Assembly (NCBI GenBank): GCA_947652605.1
Contig: OX393581.1
Span: forward strand, 13,024,640 to 13,088,639
DNA from: Elmis aenea
Lineage: Eukaryota; Arthropoda; Insecta; Coleoptera; Elmidae
Length of the DNA: 64,000 nucleotides
Direction of reading: 5' to 3'
Shown here: positions 22,231 to 34,890 of the stretch, piece after piece
Layout of the letters: every line of letters starts with the position of its first letter
Numbering within the stretch: position 1 is the stretch's first letter
Translations under genes and position numbers: made by a program
Notes under the pieces: model-generated
Told to the model about the DNA's origin: nothing
What the model saw: the letters and a program-made list of their open reading frames with translations, nothing else
Databases searched by the model: none

Positions 22231-23801
22231 CTAATATAACCTTAACGGAAAATACATATTATTTTGTTTTTAAAATATTAGTTCTTGTGAAACAAAAGAG
22301 TGGATCCTGCCTTTAATATCTTCTTGTTTTTTTTTTTAAATTGTTACAAATAAATTATTGACTAACATAATAAAGTTTGTTGCTGGTTCAAGAAGTGCTA
22401 ATTTTTCCAGTCCGGCTCTGATTTATACCCCCCCTTTGCAATAGCATACTACATCTTTACGAGAAGTTGAGAAATAGGAACAATCACAGTAAAACCTAGA
22501 CGTTTATAAGTTGTTTTTTTTTTACGAAAAAGTCAATGTAAGTACTCCAAGCGTCTCAGTCCGCCGTTTTTTTTTTTTTAAATAAATCTCGCTTAGTTTA
22601 TTATTACTTGTGCTTGATAAATATTATAGGAACGATTATTTACAGGAAAACATAGACGAATATTCTTTCACTTTTTTACAAAGTGATTATTTGGCTAGTA
22701 TATGTATTTTTAAGAGTATAGAACGTTCGAAGAAGACATGTCACCGACGATAACACGATAAACTACTTGTATTTTAATTTAAGTTACTTATTAACTATGC
22801 GTAAAAATGCGATGCAAATGGCTTTTTAAAATGAATATAAAGTGCGATTAGCAGAACACCGTTTTAGGCTGTTTTCTTGACGAGCTCTTGCATTTTGAAG
22901 AGCTATTTTTACTAAAAAAATACGTAAAACTTTGTTATTGTGAACAGAAATACGGTTAATTGATATTGTTTATTGCAGTGACTCCGTAAAACGCTTTTTC
23001 CGTTAGCTTTTTATTACCGGTGTAGTACCTTGAGCGCTAATCGGGGTTTTAATGCACTGCTGAACCGGAGTTTGCCAGGTAACTAACTGTAACTGACTAA
23101 TTTTTCACTGGTTTCAGTGGGTGCAATAAAAAGCATGCCACGAGGCTACCTATACACTTAACTCATACAGTTATCGATATGCAAATAAAAATCGCGCGGA
23201 AAATGTTTGAAACCCCATCTAATTTCGTTTTCGCGAAACGAGACTTTTCAAGGCTTAGCAACCACAGCCAATGACTTATTTCAAGACTTAAAAATCACCA
23301 TTTTTCTTAAAGCTATCTCCAATAAAATCACGTTTTCAAACCGCTTTTGCGAATTCCGTTTTGAAACGACGAAAACCCGATAGTATAAAAAAGTTTTGCA
23401 AATCTTCAATCAAAAGTCAAGCATGTATATTTATCCAAAAACCTAGTATTTTAAGAATTAATCGCTATTCCTCTGTTTTATTCTACATCAGCCTTGTCCG
23501 TTTTCATGATTTTGAATTTCTTTTCTTTGCTAAGTTAAATAAATATTTTTTATTTTAAAGTACGGGTTTGAAAACCCGTTGTTACGTTTAAAGACATTGC
23601 GGTTCTCAACTGTTTTTCCAGCACCCTACGATTTACGAACGACGAGGTGTTACTGTATAAATAAGCAGCAATCGTTTCTGAAGACTTTATAATCAGTGGT
23701 ACATGTTTCAATAAACTTAAGAAATTTAAACAGTTTATGAGACGATTTACAGTTACAAGAAAATGGTTCTTGTGCTGTGATTATTTTAATATAATCCCCA
23801 A
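22231..23801. other. intergenic, no recognised feature
   Basis: AT-rich DNA with several homopolymer T runs (around 22,325, 22,510, 22,570). Short reading frames look random. Confidence 0.5.
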
Positions 23802-23996
23802 CATGGGCGTCCACAGGGGAAGGCAAGCGGGGCACTTGCTCCTCTCTGAAATCGAGTACTTTATTAATGACCAAATGAAAGACGGTCAAGTTAAAAGTTC
23901 GTTGAATATTTTAATGCATTCCTGATGGGATTGTTGTGCGCCATTTTGTCTGTAAGCTTTGCCCCCCCCCTAGGTAAGTTTCTGTGGAAGCCCATG
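23802..23996. mobile_element. 195-bp MITE with CATGGGCGTCCACAG ends
   Basis: The left end CATGGGCGTCCACAGG and right end CTGTGGAAGCCCATG form a 15-bp inverted repeat with one mismatch, with G-rich and C-rich subterminal tracts. Flanks ATCCCCAA and ATCCCCTG agree in 6 of 8 positions, compatible with an aged hAT-type 8-bp duplication. It lies just downstream of the InR 3' end. Confidence 0.7.
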
Positions 23997-24056
23997 ATCC
24001 CCTGTACTGTTTAAACTTCAATTCAACACATATTGAAACTTTCAGAATTAATTTGT

Positions 24057-24062
24057 TTTATT
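24057..24062 (-). promoter_or_regulatory. candidate InR polyadenylation signal
   Basis: AATAAA on the minus strand, about 310 bases downstream of the InR stop. It is the first canonical hexamer I saw in that direction. Position fits a short 3' untranslated region; use is unproven. Confidence 0.45.
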
Positions 24063-24369
24063 TAAATTTCATAACCAACAAAACTTTGGCGTTAAAATAC
24101 ATTAATTCGTTGAAACGGTAACGACACATGTTCTATTCATTCAAATATTTTTCAATTTATTGAAACATGCAAAACGGATTTTAAAGAAAATCTGATCTAT
24201 AAGTTTGGAACATAATGACAAAAATGTTACATTTCCTCAATTAGTTCTTAATTAAATTTAAAATAATCTAGTGACTACAATTATATCACATTTAGTTAAT
24301 ACATTATCTGTACTAATTAATAAATCTATGGGAGATGATCCCTAATTCGGCGAATGATATATTTACTAA

Positions 24370-27300
24370 CTAGCGGTAACTATTACTAGAGGGTCTGCTC
24401 TGTCTTTGGTATGGAAATGATAAAAATGGATTAGGACGGTTTGATTCGTGGGAGTATAAACTAACATCATCATCTGAATTGTGCCACTGCACAGCTGCGG
24501 TGTTCCTATCCATAGGTAAACTCAGCGCTGGTGGATTATAAATACGATCTTTATTGTGCATTCGGTATTCTTCACCTTCGCGGCTATGGTAAAACGAAAC
24601 TAACTTAAAGTTCTGTCCAACATTAGATTCAAGTTTTTCAACAATGTCCGTAAACAGGGGCCGGTCGCACGGCCTCCATTTCCAGCACGCTTCCATTATA
24701 TCGTAAAGCAGATCGGGACACTCAAGCGGGCGCTCCAGCGTTCCTTTGGCTATTACAAACTGCAACACTTGTTCGTTAGCTAGACCCTGGTATGGCTGCT
24801 CCGCTAGAGTAGCCATTTCCCATAGCACCACACCATAACTCCACACATCTGAATCAGACGTGAACACACCATCGGCTAAACTTTCGGGCGCCATCCACCG
24901 CACGGGCAGCAGGCCTCTACTTTCCTTTCGATAATAATCAGTTTCGTAAATGTCTCTGGTCATACCGAAATCTCCTATTTTCACAGTATAGTCCGCGCCT
25001 ACCATACAATTACGTGCTGCTAAATCGCGATGTACAAACTTCTTAGCGATAAGATACGCCATACCGTCGGCGATCTCCGCTGCCATTCTGTACATTTCAA
25101 CGCAGGTTATAGCTGTGGAAGCGTCCCTGGACCGTCTTAGAAACGATTTCAAGTCGCCACGAGCCATAAGTTCCATAACCACTAGCGGCGGTTGGCCCCT
25201 GGACACAACACCAAGTAATTTAACGACATGGTGGGCGTCACTAAACGATTTCATGACGGAAGCTTCGTTTAAAAATTCCATTCGTTCATGAACATTCGCG
25301 TGCTCATTTACCGTCTTTACGGCGCAATAAAGGTTTTGAGATTTTATTAATCCGTTATAGACCATTCCAAAAGTACCCTGTCCTAAGTCGCTTGAAATGT
25401 CTACGTCTTGTCTATCAATTTCCCATTCATCTTCCACATAGACTGTGCCGGCGTAATCAGGATTTATACTCGTTATCAAGTGTATGTGGTCAAGCTCGTG
25501 CTGTTTCCGCCAGCGATAGTAACAAACACCAGCAGTTGTCGTTACAACGAATAAAATAATAATGATGAAAATGATCATAGACGTGGAGATTTTCGAAGAC
25601 GCTTCTATTTCAAATTCCATGACATTGGTAAACGTTCCATGTCCCGCAAGAGACGTCGCCCTGACCCTTATGGAATAACGTCCCGGTGCAAAATTTCCCA
25701 CAACGTATTCGTACACGTGGCTCTGATGATCCTTTCGCGTGACGCACTCTGTGATCGTTTTCGAGTGTTCCAAATCTATCCTCCTGTGTTCGATTTGATA
25801 TGATACAATTACGGAGTTCGGATTTTTTGGCTCGTTCCACTTCAACCGCACGTCGTGCTCGTTAATCACATTCACGCTAATTGTGGGGATATCGTCGGCT
25901 TTCTCCTTCTTTTTCGTCCGGACGAAAGTCATTACCGAAGGACTGCACGGGGGGTTGTTCGTGTTATTTTCATTGCAAGCCGAAAATATGATCACGTACG
26001 TGCTGAACTGTTGGAGGTCCTTGATTTCGTAGCTGGTTAGATTGGCGTGAGGTGTCTGTAATTCCTTGATGTGGGGCAAGCGAGGGGATTGTTGGAACTT
26101 TTTTTTAAATAAATCGAGGTCCCTCTTTTCCATATCCAGCGGCGACGTGTAATTGTCGTTGAGGGAACTATTGCTGGTCATATAGTACATATAATGTCGA
26201 CATTTGCGCCCCTGCTCACCCCCGATCACAATAGACATGTCTAAAGTCTCGCATAACGAATCAAAATGTTCTTTAACTTCTTGGGTGTTCTCTTTAACGC
26301 AACAAGTGTTGTTTTCCTTGGTTATGTTAACAGGGCGCTCGGTCGTTAGTTCTGTGGGTTTCTGAAGGTGTATGTGGGGTTCCACGCAATAATTTCTTTG
26401 ATCGATAAAGTCCGCGTCGTCCTTTTCTAGATACATAACAATTTTGTAGTGCGACAAGATTCCGTTAGGTTTTTCCGGTGGTGTCCAAGTCAGTTTCACG
26501 GTACTGCTACTCACAGCTACAGACTTAACGTCAAGAGGCTCTGTAGGATCATCAGGTAATGTTGTAAAGTAATCGATATGGGTCTGTCCACCAGCAGAAG
26601 GTGGCGAGGTGTATGTTTTTATATAATAAGCATATTGTGTAAAAGGTTGTAAATTCGTTATTCGTCGATTATTTGTGTTAACAAAAATTGTGTCCCAACC
26701 AGTATCGTCACAGTTCAAACCGTCGTAGGTTGATATGTTTCGGGAAGGATCAGCGATATAATATAATAAGTATCCTATTAACGAATCGTTACGTTTTACA
26801 ATGTGGTCGTTCCATGATAAAGTCACGTTCGTGGAATTATATTCCGTGATCTTTACTTTTAAATCTACATATTTACACGCAGTTTTGTCTCCGTTAGAAT
26901 ATGGAGAAACATCAATGTCCGTATAGTTTTTACTTAAACCGGTTTTTTTAGCGAGCGTTTCGATTTCTGAAAGGCACAATAGCGGATTGTAGTGAAAAGA
27001 TATCGTACCGTTATAAATGCTTAGTTTAAAGCTATCCCAGTTCCAAAGTTTATGCAAGTTTTCATTTTGATAAACAACTAACGCGTGCCTTTTATTGTCG
27101 ACTTCCTTTCCATGTATGACTTTTAATTTTTTGAAAAACTCCAAGGAGTTCAGTACTGGCGAACGATATATCTTCAAAAACCCTCCGATTTCTTCTATCA
27201 TTCCTAAATTGTTTTCCAGTTCTTCTACCGTCTCTTTCTCTTCTATACGTATGAGTAAGGAGCCGTTGATGTACGTGCATCCGCGGAGTTCTTGAGCCGC

Positions 27301-27505
27301 GGCGATGCTTCCGACTTGCACCCCGCTGCAGACCTTTGTACATCTTTCACCACAGAATACGCACCCTCCTTTTTCTTGCGATGTGCGTTTGAACAGGGTC
27401 GGGCACGTCTGAACGCATTCTTTTTTGTAAATCCACCACGTCCCATTCCTCGCATTCACGCATTCTTCAGCAGTCACGCAAGTCGATAACAACGAATGAA
27501 GATAT
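24370..27505 (-). CDS. InR: insulin receptor, large 3' exon (cysteine-rich end to kinase and stop)
   Basis: Last visible exon of an insulin/IGF-type receptor tyrosine kinase at the plasma membrane. It starts with one base completing a lysine (acceptor TTACAG) and reads YLHSLLSTCVTAEEC, finishing the furin-like cysteine-rich region. The second L domain follows, then fibronectin III domains with the insert domain. A cysteine pair (NTCCVK) lies in the insert. A single membrane helix (MIIFIIIILFVV, visible residue about 742) leads to a juxtamembrane N-P-D-Y. The kinase is complete: GQGTFG loop (about 810), AVK lysine, HRDLAARN (about 926), DFG (about 947), the activation loop Y-E-T-D-Y-Y-R-K with all three tyrosines, and WMAPES. 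The post-kinase tail is short (about 90 residues) and lacks a clear YxxM. The expected alpha/beta cleavage site reads RKCR (26197-26208). The first ATG-like start at 27492 is internal; the frame comes from upstream exons. Confidence 0.97.
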
Positions 27506-27562
27506 CTGTAAAGGTAAAAAATTACATTTAAACTACTTCATTTACTTTATCCACATTCTAAC

Positions 27563-28215
27563 ACAGCAAAATATTTAGGCATGAACCTGGACATTCAATT
27601 AAAGTGGAAAGAACACATTAAAAAAAAAAAAACGTGAAGAGCTAGGCATCAAATATAGAAAACTATTTTGGCTAATGAATAGAAAATCTAAACTTTTAAT
27701 TGAAAATAAACTTCTAATATATAAACAAATACTGAAGCCAGTATGGACCTACGGCATACAACTTTGGGGGTGTGCTGGTAAAACGAACATTAAAATAATA
27801 CAGCGATTCCAAAATAAGGTACTCCGGGCAATTGTGGATGCCCCGTGGTACGTGAGGAATGTCGACCTCCACAGGGACCTGAGGATGCCAACAAGAAATC
27901 CAAAACTTTGCCAACAAACATGAACAAAGGCTGCATGATCACATCAACACCGAAGCCCTGCAGCTCTTGGACCACCAACATCTAGTGAGAAGGCTTAAAC
28001 GGACCAAGCCGTTTGAGTTAGCGAGTTAGTGTAAAGCAGAGCACTGTGCGGTTGTGTAAAGTGTCGTTCTTGAAAAGAAGAATACAGAAGAAAAAAAGAA
28101 GACACCAACGGGTGGACTCTTAACTTAAGTAGAACTATCATAAAGACAAATTGCTGGTTGGCTAAAGTAGCTAGAAGCAATAAAAAAATACAGATTAAAA
28201 AAAAAAAATAACTAT
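27563..28215 (+). pseudogene. Jockey-type LINE, 3' part of reverse transcriptase ORF
   Basis: The translation carries the C-terminal Jockey landmarks in order: KYLGMNLD and KWKEHI (about 27570-27620), then YKQILKPVWTYGIQLWGCA, Q-R-F-Q-N-K-V-L-R-A-I-V, APWYVRN and L-H-R-D-L. After a frameshift H-I-N-T-E-A-L-Q-L-L-D and R-R-L-K-R-T-K-P-F-E-L follow, with a stop near 28027. An A-rich tract near 28,200 may be the old 3' tail. The 5' part is missing, as usual for target-primed insertions. One frameshift and one early stop show it is dead but fairly young. Confidence 0.85.
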
Positions 28216-28429
28216 AAAGTGCAGGGGAAATATTTCTTGCAAACTGAATTAAAATCACGTGTAACCGGGAAAGGATACCATCTAATAAAGAGAAATATGA
28301 GCTTAAATAATGATATTATTTCTTGAAAGAACAACGGAATAGAAAAATCAAACAGTAACCTTCTTGCCAGTTAACTTTTGGGTAGGAAATAATAAAACTG
28401 TTTTAATTGCGGATATTACGAATACATTC

Positions 28430-29390
28430 CTGACTTAAAAAGGGGTGAGACAAGGAAGTATTCTGAGCCCCACACTATTCATAACAGCGATGGATGATAT
28501 AGCAAAGAAGGCCAGTGCATTAGCAAGAGGGATACAGGTGGGCACTAGAAAGCTGATGCCTGTCAAAGTGAAGGAATTTTTATACACGGACGACTTAATT
28601 TTAGCTGACCCAAATGAAATAGAACTACAAAGAACGACGAACATATGGAAAGAACATCTTGATGAATTCGGCCTGAAAATAAATAATGACAAATCAGAGA
28701 TAATAGTAATATTAAGAGAGGGAGAAAACATCGACATAACCATTGATAGACACAGTTTAAACACGACTAAAAATCTGAAATAACTGGGTTCGTTTATAAA
28801 CAATAAAGGAAGTATAGAACAAGAAATGAATAATAGAATTAAGGCTGTAAATAATTTATTGTACATGAAAAAGGTATTCTTAATCAAGAGAGAAGTAAAT
28901 AAACAACCAAAGGTAGAGTGTATAACTCTGTTTTCATACCTACGCTAATATATGGAAGCGAATCTTGGACCCTCACAAACAGGTTGAAATCAAAAATTGT
29001 AGCAGCAGAGATAAAGGTTTTAAAAAGAATAGAAGAGGTTACTAGATTAGATAAAATCAAGAACGAAGAAATAGGAAGAGGCTCGAAGTTGATCCAATCA
29101 TTCAAAAAATAGAAGAAAGACAACTTAACTGGTTTGGGCACCTAATCAGAATGAAGGATGGGAATCCTGTAAAAGAAATATGGGACGCAGGCTGGGATAG
29201 AAAAAATAGCAGAGGGTGACCACGTAGAAGCTGGAACCAAAAAGTGGGACAAGTATTGTCAAGGAAGAGCATGGAACGAAGCTGCAAAACTAGCCAAGAA
29301 CAGAATGAAATGGAAAAAGTTATGCAAATCAGAACACCTCGACGCCTAACGGAAAAAGAGGAACGGATAACCAACTAACTAATTGCTTTA
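28430..29390 (+). pseudogene. LINE reverse transcriptase and C-terminal fragment
   Basis: Reading in + frames: R-Q-G-S-I-L-S-P-T-L-F (RT block), F-L-Y-T-D-D-L-I-L-A at the catalytic YADD position (YTDD here), D-E-F-G-L-K-I-N-N-D-K-S, then L-G-S-F-I-N-N-K-G, I-P-T-L-I-Y-G-S-E-S-W-T-L, and N-W-F-G-H-L-I-R-M with G-R-P-R-R-S-W near the end. A stop at about 28782 and several frameshifts break it. The LxYGSExW and GHxxRM blocks place it in a non-LTR group distinct from Jockey; I do not assign the clade with confidence. Confidence 0.8.
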
Positions 29391-29532
29391 AAATTGTTTC
29401 ATCCATGCCAGCAAGTAAGTAATAATGCAGGAGCAGCTCAAATCATTTCCAAACTTTTTTTGATAAACGCGTATCTGCATTTCTCTGGACACATAATAAA
29501 TACCAACTTTGACTGCATAAAAAATAACTTAC

Positions 29533-29674
29533 TTGTTTGGGGGACATTCGGATACACATCGGTTTCCATCTCGGTAATGTTTGCACGCAAAACAAGTATT
29601 ACCATCACATCTCAAACATTCTGGATCGCAGTTGTCGGAAGTGTCCTGGCAAGTGTCTGTGTTCCAGCAGTGAC
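29533..29674 (-). CDS. InR: insulin receptor, cysteine-rich region exon
   Basis: 142-base exon encoding about 47 residues of the furin-like cysteine-rich domain of InR: after completing a glycine it reads H-C-W-N-T-D-T-C-Q-D, E-C-L-R-C-D-G-N-T-C-F-A-C, and R-C-V-S-E-C-P-P-N. Nine or more cysteines are spaced as in insulin receptor family members. The acceptor is TTTTCCAG and the donor GTAAGT. Phases match both neighbours: the upstream exon leaves one base (G) and this exon supplies two. It leaves AA, and the 27505 exon supplies A. The joined coding sequence of the three exons is an exact multiple of three. Confidence 0.96.
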
Positions 29675-29813
29675 CTGGAAAATATTTTAATTGTAGACAA
29701 AAGTGATTAAAACGTCACCTACTTGTTTTATTATAAATTACATGCTATAATGTGAGTTAAAAATAATGCACTATATCAGATGGTACATAATGATAGTACG
29801 CATTGTCTTGGTA

Positions 29814-30870
29814 CAGGGGTGGGCGAACCTTGTCCGCGTGCCAATTTTTTAAATGTTTTCTTTTTGAAATGCTGGCGTGCCAGGTAACTTTTGCTATGAA
29901 TGAAAAAAAAAACATTACTGATTGTGAGGAGATGAAAAGTAAATATTACAATATTTGTATTAAATGAATATTTTTATTAACTACTAATAAAAATTAGTAA
30001 TTAAACAACTAAAGATACACAACTAAATTTTAAAAGAAATATTCAATATTTTACCAATAGAAAGATATAATTAGACAAAAATAATAATTGCCCATTACAT
30101 GCGTTTACTTTTCAAACAACATTAATTAAGTAGGTACCTACAATAAGAATTAAAATATGAGGTTTTAATGCGATTTTTGTTGTTGAATGCTTTTTATCAA
30201 GTTTTTTATTTCAGGTTGGTATTTCGTTACTTTTAATAAAATGCTTACTGAACTAGATTCATCCGTTAATGTATTTCTGAATTTATTTTTTATCAAATTC
30301 ATTTGTGAATTCGGTGACTCACATGTATATGTGGAAGAAAATGTAGTTAAAATAGCCAACGCTAATTTCTTCAAAGATTTGAACTCTTCTGAAATCGTTT
30401 GCCAGGCATTAATAATTTTGCTTTCAGCATTATTATTTTTTTTTGTCCTACAAACGTTCCCTTTCAATAATCTCTAAATTTTTCCTTGTCAATAAGCTTA
30501 TGCATCCAAATAGCACTTGATTGAAAATCAGTTAATTGCATTGCAAAATTTTCTAATTTTAACCATTCAAACATTTCCAAATTAAGTTCATCAACTTTAA
30601 TTTTGTCGGGGTAAATTATGAATTTTGAAATTTCTTCGAAATTTTTAAATTGAGAAAATCGCGAAGATAATTCATTCATTATTGATTCCACAGCTGTGGT
30701 TAAATCTTCAGTAAATTGAATTTGATTTATTTCAATTTGACGTGTTGAATTTTCTTTTAAAAAAATTATTAAATTTGGAAAATATTTGAAGGCATGAGAA
30801 GCAATATCTCGTTCAAATACTTGTAATTCATTTTGAAATTCGCATAGTTTCGAAACAAAATGCATGTAAC
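29814..30870 (-). mobile_element. hAT element (ZBED5-like), 5'-truncated, broken transposase
   Basis: Two overlapping minus-strand frames, 30865-30464 (133 residues) and 30467-30165 (100 residues), together give the C-terminal half of a hAT transposase. The first frame has F-Q-N-E-L-Q-V-F-E-R-D-I-A, Y-F-P-N-L and a W-L-K-L-E block. The second has the dimerisation region L-A-L-A-I-L-T-T-F-S-S-T-Y-T-C-E-S followed by N-F/L-I-K and L-T-D-E-S. The two are out of frame with each other near 30,465. Downstream, at 29,814, CAGGGGTGGGCGAACC is a typical hAT terminus and 'gcgtgcca' motifs follow it. No 5' end or N-terminal zinc finger was found, so the element cannot encode an active protein. Confidence 0.85.
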
Positions 30871-30916
30871 TTATTTGAATAAATATAATTTGGTGTTATT
30901 AATTCATTATTTGTCA

Positions 30917-31345
30917 AAAAACCGATTCCGCAACCTTCAAAGCCGATTAAAGTAACCTAAATGTCAATTAAAAATTACAAAAACGTTTTTTAGACAATTG
31001 TTGACATAATAAAACTTAATTTATGCAGGTCACGTAATAAAAAAATAAGTTTTGGTTTAAAAATTATTTGAAGTTATAAAAATTAACCAAAATAGTGTAG
31101 TTGTATCCAAAATGGCTTTCTCTTACCAAAAATGTAAAAATATACAGTGTGTTCCATTTAAAATAACAAAGTTGGAATCATTTCCGGCGAAACCGGAAGT
31201 GAAACGATTGTGTGCATATGATCAAAAATCCCGGTGTTTTTGCACACATTATATTATGTCTAAAATTTCATTTATCTAAAATCAAAACTAAAGTAAAAAA
31301 AGGGGTGTACCACACTTCATTTACACCCGGTATACGATAACTAAA
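30917..31345 (+). repeat. dispersed repeat X, copy 1
   Basis: Shares with 59,545-59,885 (same strand) and 41,080-41,470 (opposite strand) the sequence around 'ataaaaattaaccaaaatag', 'tacagtgtgttcc', 'gaaaccggaa' and a terminal 'tacacccggtata'. The three copies are diverged by about a fifth or more. Noncoding; family not identified. Confidence 0.7.
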
Positions 31346-34300
31346 AATTATAGTATTAGAAAATCGGGACACAAAATTGTCCCGAAAATACATCTTGGGG
31401 ACATCGAGAACATTGAACCAAAATCACCCTAATTATACATGAAATTTAAATATAGATAATATAAATTCTGCCCACCGAAACAAATTTTAAATTATACGCC
31501 AAGAAATAAACTGACCATAGACAAAACAATAAAAAAAATTGTAAAAAACCTATGAAGAGGCTATACAACCTAACTCATGAAGTGAAGAACAAGATAAAAA
31601 TTAGCAAAACAAATAAGGATAATTATTTTAACATTTTCCCCACACGACGCAAAAAAGCACAAAAACACAAAAAGTTCAGTAACATGTCTCTTGAAAAAAA
31701 ATTGTAAATCTCTATAACTTTCCGAAGTTACGATTAAGGGTTGGTCAACTCACACCAGCAAAAACGGTTGGTCAGAAAAGCAATTTATCATTCTCAGTTG
31801 CGTAATACAATCTATCCTTTGCAGTTAACTGATTAATTAACATTTGCATTCACCTGCGTAAATAATTAACAACATTTATCATCGTCCACTTAAGGTTAAA
31901 GGTGTGAAAACAATAATTGCAGTCGTATGACGCCCATGACCCGTGAACAAAGTATTGATAATCCATTTGGTAATTCAATTCGGAATAAATAAATGCAACT
32001 CCGAAGCTACGTTTCTACTACGTACTTATACCTGTACAGGAAACAAGTTTCCTATAACGAGCATCAACTTTAATTTTAAATTGCTAATTTGACACTTTCT
32101 ACTACCTTTATTCCAGTTGTAATCTGATAATAAATTTTCCATAGCGGTAGAAAAACCATTAGCAGCGAGTTTTTAGGTCTGCGGAAACATGCTTCCTGAA
32201 ATGCTGTTTCCTTTCTATGCAATGTTTTGTTTACTATTTTGTACCATTAAGTGAATAACTATTCTTTTAGTATTGTCTTGAAATTATGCAGATAACAGTA
32301 AAAAAATATTTTCAAAAAATTATGTAATTAACGTTGACATTAAGTTTTTAAGAACTGTTTTTGTTGTATTAAAAACCCCATCGATTTATAAAGTTAATAC
32401 AGCAGTATTTTTTCCTACGACTAAACGAAAAATAGGTTTAACTGTTTGAAATCTGGTGCTGTTTACAGAAAGTAGAACTTTTAGTTTTTCTGTGCAACAC
32501 ATAGAAATTTAAAAAATACAACACTGCAATTATTAACAGAGATTAATTAATTATCGGAAAAAGATTATAAAAAATAGGCATTGATATATCAATTAAAACA
32601 AGAAAAGCAAGCACAATAGTTATTTAGAATAAAGTATCTGGTATTTGCAATTCTGAAGATCCAATACACTTTTATTGTACACGAGATTGTACATGACATG
32701 GATATTCAATTTATTAAATGCCAAATTAATGTTAAATTAACAATTTAAATATATTTAATTAGCAAAACCAAACGTGGTTTGCTGTCCTTGCGCTCTTACT
32801 GCCTTCGACTGCGTCTCGGGCTGCAACATTTCGCGTTCTGGCTGCAAAATATTACTTTCCGTTCTTAATATACAAACTATTGTTGTTTTTTTTTATAATA
32901 AGCATGGATTTTTTACGGTAGGTATTTCTGTTAGTTAAAAATCACATTCTATTTATTGCGTTCCACTAACTTTATTTCTAAATACTTTCATAGTACAGCG
33001 CTGATTTTTCTGTATTTTTTTCTGTTCATATTTGTTTACGTGCAGCTGTTGTTATAATCTACTTAACATACAGAGTACGTACATACAAGGCAAAATTACT
33101 AATAAATGTTATGAACTTTTCAAAATAAACTATCCTAAATATCACTGCGCATTTTGGTGAAATAGGACAAACTTTTAACAAACTGTCCAAGGGTTTGATA
33201 TCATTTTATATTACTCGTATATTAAACCAGATACAAGTATTTTTAACAGTTAAGAATTTTTTATCATTTATTAAACCTACTTGAATTTTGTAATGTAAAA
33301 TCGCTAAATTTTATTCAACGACACATGTTACTACAAAAATACGTCTTTTTACATTCATTATGGGTTTAAAGGTCTAAAAAATATTGTAAATACTATATTT
33401 CGTACAAAATTATTTACATAATGATTGGGCGATTTTTTTATTTACTATATTAACCAAATTACAAAGAAACTTTTGTACTGCTACTTTGTTCTATTTGAGA
33501 TAAACCCAAAGAAATATAACCACCTAAATTAAAAAACCCATTCGATACGCAAAATTAAATCTAGTAACACTGAATACATAGCACAAATCATAATAGACAG
33601 TTAATAGATACCCAAAAGAATCAAAAATCTTGTCTATGTAGAGACTACAGTTGTACAGGACTTAAATATGAAAACACGATTTAAATACATTAATTTATGG
33701 CATCAAAATTAAATACAGTTGTGGGTAAAACTACTAACAAAAACAAACATTTTTATTGAAAAAGGCATAACAAAACAGTAAAGCTGTTTAAAGTTGAAGG
33801 AATAAAAACATACACGAAAATAACAGTATCTCCTTAAATCAATAAAAAGCTTTTCTGTGTACATAACACACGTTTAATTTACTAAACATATAAAACGGTT
33901 TTCCTTTTAATGGAGGAAATGCTATATTGATGTAATATTATCATCTGAATCTAGAGATTTGTGCTTTGTAGTTCTGTCGAAAGCAGCCATGCTATCCCTT
34001 TCTGCAACTGTTCATTTGGCAATTCACGAGATATCCAGCATTCCAATCCAGCCCACAATTATTCCAGTGCAGCGCAGATGTCTTACTGCACTTAACTGTT
34101 TGAATACCGAAACGTCTCTGGAATTGTAGTAAAGATCGGTATCAATTTTGTCTCTGTATTACCATTTTCAACCAAAAAAGGTAGCACTGTGGTTTATCAG
34201 CCAACAAAAATCTCGAGGTAAAAACTTCAAAGACCTGCGCTGACTGGCTGGCATGTAATTGTCATGAGAACCGCGATGCTTTTTTGCTTAACTTTGTTGC

Positions 34301-34584
34301 ACCGCGGCCTTTGAAAAACTCAGAGTTAACTATTTTTAAAGTGTAAAGCGTATATTAGCTGCTGTTAAAAATGCACAAAGGCATTTTAGCGTTTTTAAAT
34401 GTTATAACGTTACGAAACTGGAATCTGTACGTACTTCCGTGCCTGTATTATGAAAATTGTTATGCTTATTAATTTGCTTAACGAAAACTTGTGTGTTCTT
34501 GCGTAAAATTTTGGGTTATTTAAAAAAAAAAATGGATCGAGAGTGTTTATTATACCGTTTGTATTACTTTAAAAGTTCAGCTTC

Positions 34585-34890
34585 TTACAAGGAAGGGTCA
34601 AGATATGTTGTCGCTAGAATCTAACCAAGGCTGTGTTTATTGCATCAAGAAGATTAAAAATTAATGCATTTTAGAGTTATGCGTGCAATCAATGATTTAA
34701 AGAAGAAAAATAGTGAAAAAACTGAAAAATTAAATAATAAAGGTCATTTTTGCGATCGCGTTGGCCATGAAACCTTCAGACTTACAATCAAAATTTTTCT
34801 ATTTACCAATGCGCGCATCCTTTGCAAGTAAAATGGCGCAAAGTTTTTGAAAATATCTTTAATGGTTCCGGAGAAAAACGCGAAAAAGTA
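34585..34890 (+). repeat. single arm of foldback family 2
   Basis: Closely matches the left arms at 18,985 and 57,064 ('atatgttgtcgctagaat', 'gcgcatcctttgcaagtaaa', 'ggttccggagaaaaacgcg'). No inverted partner follows, so this is half an element. Confidence 0.8.

Larger units (their letters stand above)
27506..29532. other. InR intron (2.0 kb) filled with LINE fragments
   Basis: Minus-strand donor GTAAGT (29532-29527) and acceptor ACAG (before 27505). The intron contains a Jockey fragment and a second LINE fragment, both antisense to InR. Confidence 0.85.

Noticed and set aside
27492..27492. TTG as an InR start codon
   Set aside because: The frame continues upstream through a good acceptor into exons at 29533-29674 and 35719-35884 that encode the expected preceding domains.
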